This document shows positions 57,803 to 64,000 of a stretch of DNA of 64,000 bases, one piece after another. The DNA is from Daphnia carinata. Lineage: Eukaryota; Arthropoda; Branchiopoda; Diplostraca; Daphniidae. The stretch covers positions 682,001 through 746,000 of the forward strand of contig NC_081333.1 of assembly GCF_022539665.2 (NCBI RefSeq), read 5' to 3'. The position numbers were made by a program, and so were the translations under genes. The notes under the pieces were generated by a model. That model saw nothing but the letters and a program-made list of their open reading frames with translations. It did not search any database and was not told the DNA's origin. The stretch's first letter is position 1; each line of letters starts with the position of its first letter.

Positions 57803-57875
57803 CATATGATTCATGGCTCATTGGTAGAGCATCGGCGCGATATGCCGAACATCCAGGGATCGATCCCTGGATTAT
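57803..57875 (+). other. tRNA-like module 3
   Basis: GGCTCATTGGTAGAGC (D-arm), TCGGC-GCGATAT-GCCGA (a clean 5-bp anticodon stem with 7-nt loop, GAT at the anticodon) and CAGGGATCGATCCCTG (T-arm). The T-loop is atypical and the acceptor ends do not pair well. Confidence 0.6.
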
Positions 57876-58884
57876 AATTGAATGCTTACAGATAAATGAT
57901 AAACGAATGGAAACAATGGTGAATTGAGCAAGCTAAATAAAAAAAAGTTGATAACTGTAATGTGTGAACAAAGACAATGAAAGAAACAAATTTTGCAAAA
58001 AAATTTTATAAAAAAAAATTTATTGACAATTCTCTGCACATTACAATTATTTTTGCAACTTTAAAAAGGCACAATAGCCCTTTCAAAAGTTGCCGTCAAC
58101 CCAGGGAGGGGGAGACACTGCCTTGTTGACCCACCGGGGAGATTACCCGGTGATTGGCTAAGAGAAGCCGGAAGAAGAGCTGAAGATTTGGAACATTTTT
58201 ACAGGAGCGATTAACCTTTAGTTCGGATTTGTGGGTAGCCACGTCGCCCTCCGTGAACACATCATCGGACTAAGCGGCACCCCACGTCCCCTTTCCGGCC
58301 AGAGCCCTCCAAACCTCGGTATATCTTGTTTTTATATATACCGTACAGTAGGGGCATGACCCCCTACGGGCTTATTACGAGTCAAGGGGAAACGGGGCTT
58401 CAGAAAAGAAGGGAGCCCAGATATGCACTTCAATTTTTTAAATATCAAATACCGTCTCGGGGATCCAAATTAAGTATAGAAATGTCATGTCATCCATCCA
58501 ATCAATACAATTTATTCAGTGTCTTGCCCCAACCAAGAATCTTTTCAGATCCAATGTTACTATTAACCTATATTGAGAAAAGAAAAACACCATTAAACAT
58601 TTCAATTGTTGCTCATGTGACTTACATGACTCATAGATTCAACTTCTGACAGAAGCTTGGGAAAGGCCATACAAATTGCAGATGAAAATCATTGTATAAG
58701 GCTCTTGAATGATAAAATAGCACCCCTAGAATGAATGTTGCATTGTTGATAGTTGTGTTTCCAGTATGCTAAAAATCCTTTCCTATTGGATAAATTTTTT
58801 TTGTAGATTAGACATGGTTGGCAAAAAGGAGGAGAAAAGCTTCATCATAAATTCAAAAATTTTTCAAGAAAATTCCTTTCATAC

Positions 58885-59896
58885 CTAAAGAGTCCATGTA
58901 TGATGTTCATCGCTGCAATGCCAGTGAAGTGAAACATCTTTAGGGCCATTTAAATACCCAGCTTCACCAACACTCTGAACGTAAAGGACAAGTTGTTCTT
59001 TAGCAAGAGAAGCAGAATTATTTGAGGCTTCTAGCTGTGACAGAACTATAAAGGATTGCTGTTACACAGGATTCATTCACACAAGATGGTACTTCTCATT
59101 AGACAATTTGCATACTCTATTACTTTACCTCATATCTTAATGGTAATGCACTTTCAGTGTTTTTCAACTGAAGGCTCACTCTTCCACCCTGTAACACTTC
59201 CAGACTTGACTTGATCCCCCACTAAAATTTTGTGAATGCAAAATAATAGCATTAAAAATACTTTTTCAATAAACAAAAAACCGAAAAGTACCTAATCCAT
59301 GTTTTATGTTGAACTCATGCCATTTCTGGGTTTCCGTACCACACCCATTTTCGGCCCAACTACGGTCCCACAATTCTTCAGTTCCTACGCTGCAAGGACT
59401 TATTACTAGCGATTCTTTTAGTACAGCACTAACAGAATTTAAATTTAACACACTGTCAGGTGGTGGACTGAATAACTAAACAATAAATAATTGTTTTTTA
59501 AAATTCTATACTTATTTTGAATTCTTATTTGAAAAGTTTAGGTACCTGACTGTGTTCGCCTAACGCCAACTCATCCTCACGTTCAGTTAGAGAAGAGTTT
59601 TGAAAAACCTCCTTCACTGTTTGGAAACTGTTCCATTCCAATTTGTTCTTTTCCCCTAGCTGAGCTAGTACACTCAAAATTTGAGCTACAAAACACAAAT
59701 GAATAAAAGCAAATAAATAGAATCATTACGTATTACGCCTTACCATCCTTAGCTTTGCTGTTATCTAATATTTTGTGTTGTTCCAATAATTGGGCCTGCA
59801 GCTTCATAATTTGATCTAATAAACAATAATTAATAATTGAAAACCAATATAATAATGTTTAAACTTACCATCCTTTTGTTGTATTATCTTATCCAT
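58885..59896 (-). pseudogene. Right-arm copy of the coiled-coil gene (more intact)
   Basis: Exons 59869-59896, 59744-59815, 59546-59685 and 59292-59475 join in phase: MDKIIQQKD, QIMKLQAQLLEQHK, AQILSVLAQLGEKNKLEW, ALGEHSQ, SVSAVLKESLVISPCSVG and ELWDRSWAENGCGTETQK. Beyond that, the exon from 59221 and one ending at 58885 (VGEAGYLNGPKDVSLHWHC) are each open and join each other in phase 0, but the link from exon 4 to the next is out of phase, so either I have a splice site wrong or this copy is broken as well. The first ~100 residues look like a coiled coil. Family unknown. Confidence 0.5.
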
Positions 59897-60117
59897 TTTT
59901 CAATTGTTCCTCCAGCCACGCGTTATTCTCCGTCCACGCTACTGAACTGCGAATGGCATCCAATGGACTGAAATTGCCTATGCCAGTAATAACGAGTCTG
60001 AGCGGTAGATGGCTACGTGTCGGAAAAAAAGAAAAAAGTGCGATTTTTTTTTTTTTTTTCCGACATTTTTTTTTTTTTAATGTAAAACGGATTGCCATAT
60101 ATTGCCATATATTTTGA

Positions 60118-61395
60118 TGGCAATCCATTTTACCCAAAATAAAAATAAAAAATATTGGCCTTTCTTCTGTTTTACTGCTATCGCCATCTACCGGTAACGT
60201 TTCTAGTTAATTCCCTACATACACTGACCGAAATAAATTTTAAGCCCGACTAAATAAGCCCGACTCTCTGTTTTTTTGCGGTTGATTCAAAAAATAGAAG
60301 GCTAATATAAAAATATACCCCATTTTCGTGATCAGTTATCAATTTCGAATCGGAATAATGTATTTTTAATGAAATCTAGAATATGAAGAAAATTTTAGAT
60401 TTCGCTTTAAATACATGGTTTCGATGCAGAATTGAACGGGCGTCACGAATATGAGAGTTGTTTTCTAGTGGCACTCATAGTTTTTGAATAAAACGTAAAA
60501 AACGGTAAAAGTTGGGTTAAAAAATAAGCCCGGGCTTATATTGTCGGGCTTAAAATTTTTTCCTATTAAAAAATAATAGCATGAAATCTAGATAACTATA
60601 GACATTCTGATTCAAAATTAACCAAGGAAAACGAAAATAGAATTTTTCTACGTAGAGTTTATAGTTTTTGAGCAAACTAAAATATAAAATTAGTGTGTAT
60701 GCGAACCGAAACCATTACTAGCGTGCCAGTACGCTACAGCGCTAGCGTGAAACATAAAACTTCTTTGATTATTCAAAAACAATAAGCTCTATGTTAAAAC
60801 AAATTTCATTTTCGTGTTCCTTGGTTAAATTTTGAATCAGAATCATCTATAGTTATCTAGATTTAGTGCTATTATTTTTTAATAGGAAAAAATTTTAAGC
60901 CCGACAGTATAAGCCCGGGCTTATTTTTTTAACCCAAATTTTACCGTTTTTTACGTTTTATTCAAAAACTATGAGTCCCACGAGAAAACAACCCTCACAT
61001 TCGTGATGCCCGTTCAATTCTGCATCGAAACCATGTATTTGAAGCGAAATCTAAAATTTTGCCAAAATTGAAAAAGTAAGAAGGCCTTCTCACTTTTCCA
61101 ATTTTCGTCAAATCCTAGATTTCATTAAAAATTCATTATTCCGATTCGAAATTGATCGCTGGTCACGAAAATGGGGTATGTTTTTATATCAGGCTTCTAC
61201 TTTTTGAATAACCGTAAAAAAAACAGAAAGTCGGGCTTATTTAGTCGGGCTTATTCAGTCGGGCTTAAAAAAATTTTCGTACAGTGTACTGTACGTAGAG
61301 AATTAACTAGAAATGTGACCGGCAGATGGCGGCAGCAGTAAGACAAAAAAAAAAGGCCAATATTTCTTATTTTTATTTTGGGTTGCCATAGAAAA
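60118..61395. mobile_element. Palindromic (foldback-type) element with AAGCCCGAC motifs
   Basis: Arms of roughly 600 bp are inverted copies around a centre near 60740. The outer ends share GGCAATCC/GGTTGCCA, GCCATCTRCCGG and CTAGTTAATTC. Inside are tandem AATAAGCCCGACT copies, then the mirrored blocks CCCATTTTCGTGA, AACAACTCTCAT/CCTCACATTCGTGA and GCCCGGGCTTAT. No coding capacity. This looks like a nonautonomous foldback or long-ended MITE. A related end lies at 47515-47625, and the terminal GGCAATCC block is shared with the neighbouring 5-kb inverted repeat. Confidence 0.8.
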
Positions 61396-61717
61396 ATCTA
61401 GGGCTCGGCCCGGCCCACATTGGTCGGGCTGCTTTTTCCCCGACCTTGTTTGCTTTAACTGCTCAGTGTGGGTTTTCGGTGCTTCAACCGGATCACGTTT
61501 GATCGGGGCCACCGCTACTAGATAACACAAAGTAGAAATCAGGCAACGTGTCTGCACAACAAAGTCATGATCGAAAAAGAGGCGGCAAAAAATTCTTAAC
61601 AATAACAGTGGTGTTTCGTCTCGAAATTTACTCCTTCAAAATAAATTTCGTTAAGCCATGGCTGCATGGCATCTTATGATTTAAGAACTTTATGAATCAT
61701 TCTCGTAATTCTCAAGA
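61396..61717. other. Upstream region of POLE2
   Basis: About 300 bp between the palindromic element and the POLE2 start. It must hold the POLE2 promoter and 5' untranslated region. A short GC-rich GGCTCGGCCCGGCCC block lies at 61402. No gene seen. Confidence 0.5.
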
Positions 61718-64000
61718 ATGGATAGTCGGTTTAAGAATGACATCGTGACAACTTTCAAACTTAATGGCCTTACTGTGAGATCGTGAGTTAACTCCATTAC
61801 TTAATTTATGTTTGGTAGTGTGTTTTAGTGATCGTGAAACTTTCAATTGTTTCCGTCTCTTGGCTTAACCAAGTAATTTGTAGCTGCTTTCAAAGTAACA
61901 TTTATTTATATCTTTGTTGAAAAGTGTAGTAAAAGAAATTTCATTTAGCATAATTGTCTTGCCGATCCAAGTTCCAATCATTTCTTATGGTTCCAGTGAG
62001 GCTACAAAATACATCCTTGGTTTGCTTACACCCCTTCACAAAGATGAACGGAGCCAATGGCTTGAAAAGCTAGTTGATGTAATTCAAAAGCAAGGCCTGT
62101 TAGACAGCACAACTGTTGAAAAATCACATATTGAAAAAGCTGCTAAGGTAACATCCCAAACCATTACTTTGTTGTTTGTTTTACATTTGAAAATTCAATT
62201 TCAAACTTGTTTTTTTAGGAATGTTGTCAGAATGAATTGGATGAAGCCACCAGTTTGTTAAATGTGATATCTGCCTTTGATGTTCCAAAATTCATCTATA
62301 ACACTGAAAGAAAAAAGTATCTTCCATATGAATCTTCAACTGGTCTTCTAAATTTGTTTGGTGATCCGAAAGATAAAGCCGAAATGTTTCGTCATCGGTA
62401 CGCTCTTCTTCATCAAAGGTTCGATCTAGTTTTCAACTGATAACCAAATGTTGAAATATAAGTCTGTCTTTGTTGTTCAAGGACCTCCCGCCATAGCCTT
62501 TTTACTCCATCTGTTTTAGGATCAAGTTCAACTTCATCGCAAAACAAGTATCAACTACAACCTATTGAATACTTGTTAGGGATGTCAACAAAGTTAACCA
62601 ACCTTGTAGTTCTTGGAATGCTAACTTACTTAACTGAAGGAAAATTGCATCTAGAAGATATGACTGGATCTGTTCCTGTGTCACTGAAAGAAACTGTAAT
62701 TCTTGTTATTCATTTTGGTTGAACAATCAAAACGTTTTTGGATGTATGTATATGCACATTACGCAAATTTGATCTTATTTTTTTATCATTCAAGAACTTC
62801 CATGGTGGGCTGTTTACTGAAAATTGCTTTGTTCTTGGACAAGGCTATTTTCAAGATGGAGTGTTTCACATTGAACATTTAGGCATGCCACCACCTGAAC
62901 CAGCCAAAGTTACAAGGTGTAACTATTAAGTTTTTATTCTAGAAGAAAATGTAACACTTATTAAATTATAGAACCTACTTTGGGAACGCAAATTTTTTCG
63001 GTGGTCCTAGTACGTCATGCTTGAAACTTTCTTCTAAGCTGAAAGCGCAAGAAGATCAAAATCCAGAGGCGATGATGGTTTTTCTTTCCGATGTTTGGTT
63101 GGACCAAACAAAAGTATGCCATTACTTTCTATTTTAACAAGCATTTTAGGTTGCTCATATGTTTGTCGTGACAATATTTTATTTAATTGTTTCCATGCTT
63201 TAATAGGTGATGGAAAAGTTGCGCATTCTCTTTGCAGGCTATTGCGAAGATCCTCCAATATGCTTCGTGTTAATGGGAAATTTCCTCTCAAGCACTTCAT
63301 GTAGCACTTCATCAGGACAACTACGCCAATTATTCAAATCGCTTGCCGAAATGATAAAAGAATTTCCCAACCTCGTTGAACAAACCCAATTTGTGTTTGT
63401 TCCGGGTCCATCAGATTCCGGCTTTTGCAACATCCTTCCGAGGTCTGTACATCCTGAAAATAATTTAAGATAAACAATTTTCTTTCAAACACTTTGTTGT
63501 GTACGAAATAATGAACGAATTGCGGTTGTGTTAAACAGCGTGATTTAAGAATCTTGTTTTATTTAGGCCTCCGCTTGCAAAAATTATTCGGGAAGAATTT
63601 ATGCAACGAGTTCCTAATGGTGTGTTTACTACGAATCCATGCCGTATTCAGTATGGAACGAAGGAAATAGTCGTTTTACGTGAAGATATTATAACAAAAA
63701 TGTGCCGAAATGCAATTCATTTCCCTTCTACTGATGATATCCCTCAACAGGTACGTCAAGCTAATACTGGTAGTAAAGTAATATTTTTCAGCTAGTCTTA
63801 CGTATTCTCTGTAGTTTGCTAAATCGCTGACATCGCAAGGCCATTTGTGCCCTCTTCCCAGCGAAATCTGCCCAATCTATTGGCCATACGATCATGCATT
63901 GTATTTGTATCCTTTGCCTGATGCCGTAGTCATTGGCGACCGCTTTGGCGGGTTTGCAGCACAAAATATGGACTGCATCATTTTTAACCCAGTAAGCTAT
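61718..64000 (+). CDS. Pole2: DNA polymerase epsilon subunit 2 (POLE2), incomplete at the right edge
   Basis: Non-catalytic B subunit of the leading-strand replicase, nuclear. Nine exons, all in phase: 61718-61782, 61997-62147, 62219-62418, 62482-62695, 62795-62916, 62972-63113, 63207-63442, 63567-63750 and 63815-63991 (497 codons); a donor GTAAGC at 63992 shows one more exon beyond the window (the human protein is about 527 aa). The start is [18 protein letters not shown]. Diagnostic blocks are [95 protein letters not shown] and [10 protein letters not shown]. The calcineurin-like phosphoesterase fold is inactive in this family. Confidence 0.95.

Larger units (their letters stand above)
55085..60145. 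repeat. Large inverted repeat, about 2.3-2.4-kb arms
   Basis: The left arm (about 55085-57535) is repeated in reverse on the right (about 57800-60145) over its whole length, with a loop of about 265 bp. A 107-residue open frame at 56577-56903 (minus) and its mirror at 58326-58649 (plus) translate identically except for one N-terminal residue, so the arms are very similar in places. Both outer ends carry GGTAAAAYGGATTGCCAT and a complementary GGCAATCC copy, forming small terminal hairpins. Each arm carries a copy of a coiled-coil gene, a structured segment (near 57060-57140 and mirrored) and a tRNA-like module at its inner end. It may be a long-ended transposon or a mirror duplication. Confidence 0.85.

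Noticed and set aside
57466-57875. Three functional tRNA genes
   Set aside because: Acceptor stems do not pair and one anticodon arm is imperfect; they sit inside a repeat and two are mirror copies. Better explained as tRNA-derived modules.

Overview
This is eukaryotic genomic DNA. Genes are split into short exons by GT-AG introns mostly of 60-300 bp, intergenic DNA is rich in poly(A)/poly(T) runs and dinucleotide repeats, and there are tRNA-derived repeats and DNA transposons. Protein resemblance and gene structure suggest an arthropod, most likely a branchiopod crustacean such as Daphnia; that is an inference. I assembled exons by hand from splice signals and checked that reading phase closes at every junction.

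Layout. 1-16.6 kb: a Runt/RUNX transcription factor (minus strand, five exons, Runt domain and C-terminal WRPY) inside otherwise gene-poor DNA. 16.6-23.2 kb: a BTB plus ten-finger C2H2 zinc-finger protein and, next to it on the same strand, a 1101-residue single-exon membrane-anchored protein made of about fifteen 48-residue repeats, which I cannot assign to a known family. 25.5-31.3 kb: NRBP (pseudokinase, plus strand) and a TRIC/TMEM38 cation channel (minus strand) in tail-to-tail order. 31.3-41.4 kb: about 10 kb with no convincing gene, probably upstream DNA and first introns of the next gene. 41.4-45.6 kb: a PDE7-type cAMP phosphodiesterase whose long C-terminal tail carries an array of RxxSxP motifs. 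46.7-47.4 kb: SAYSvFN-domain protein (SAYSD1). 61.7-64 kb: POLE2, second subunit of DNA polymerase epsilon, running off the right edge.

The stretch 47.5-61.5 kb is a transposon and repeat island. It holds a tRNA-derived SINE-like element, a complete 3,182-bp Mutator-like element (9-bp target duplication, 192-bp terminal inverted repeats built of palindromic units every 42 bp, and a four-exon PHD-finger gene instead of a transposase), a 5-kb inverted repeat whose arms each carry a copy of an unknown coiled-coil gene, and a 1.3-kb palindrome full of AAGCCCGAC motifs.

The host genes do not form one pathway. The most interesting items are the Mutator-like element with its helically phased terminal repeats and PHD-finger cargo, the PDE7 tail with many PKA/14-3-3-like sites, and the 48-residue repeat protein.
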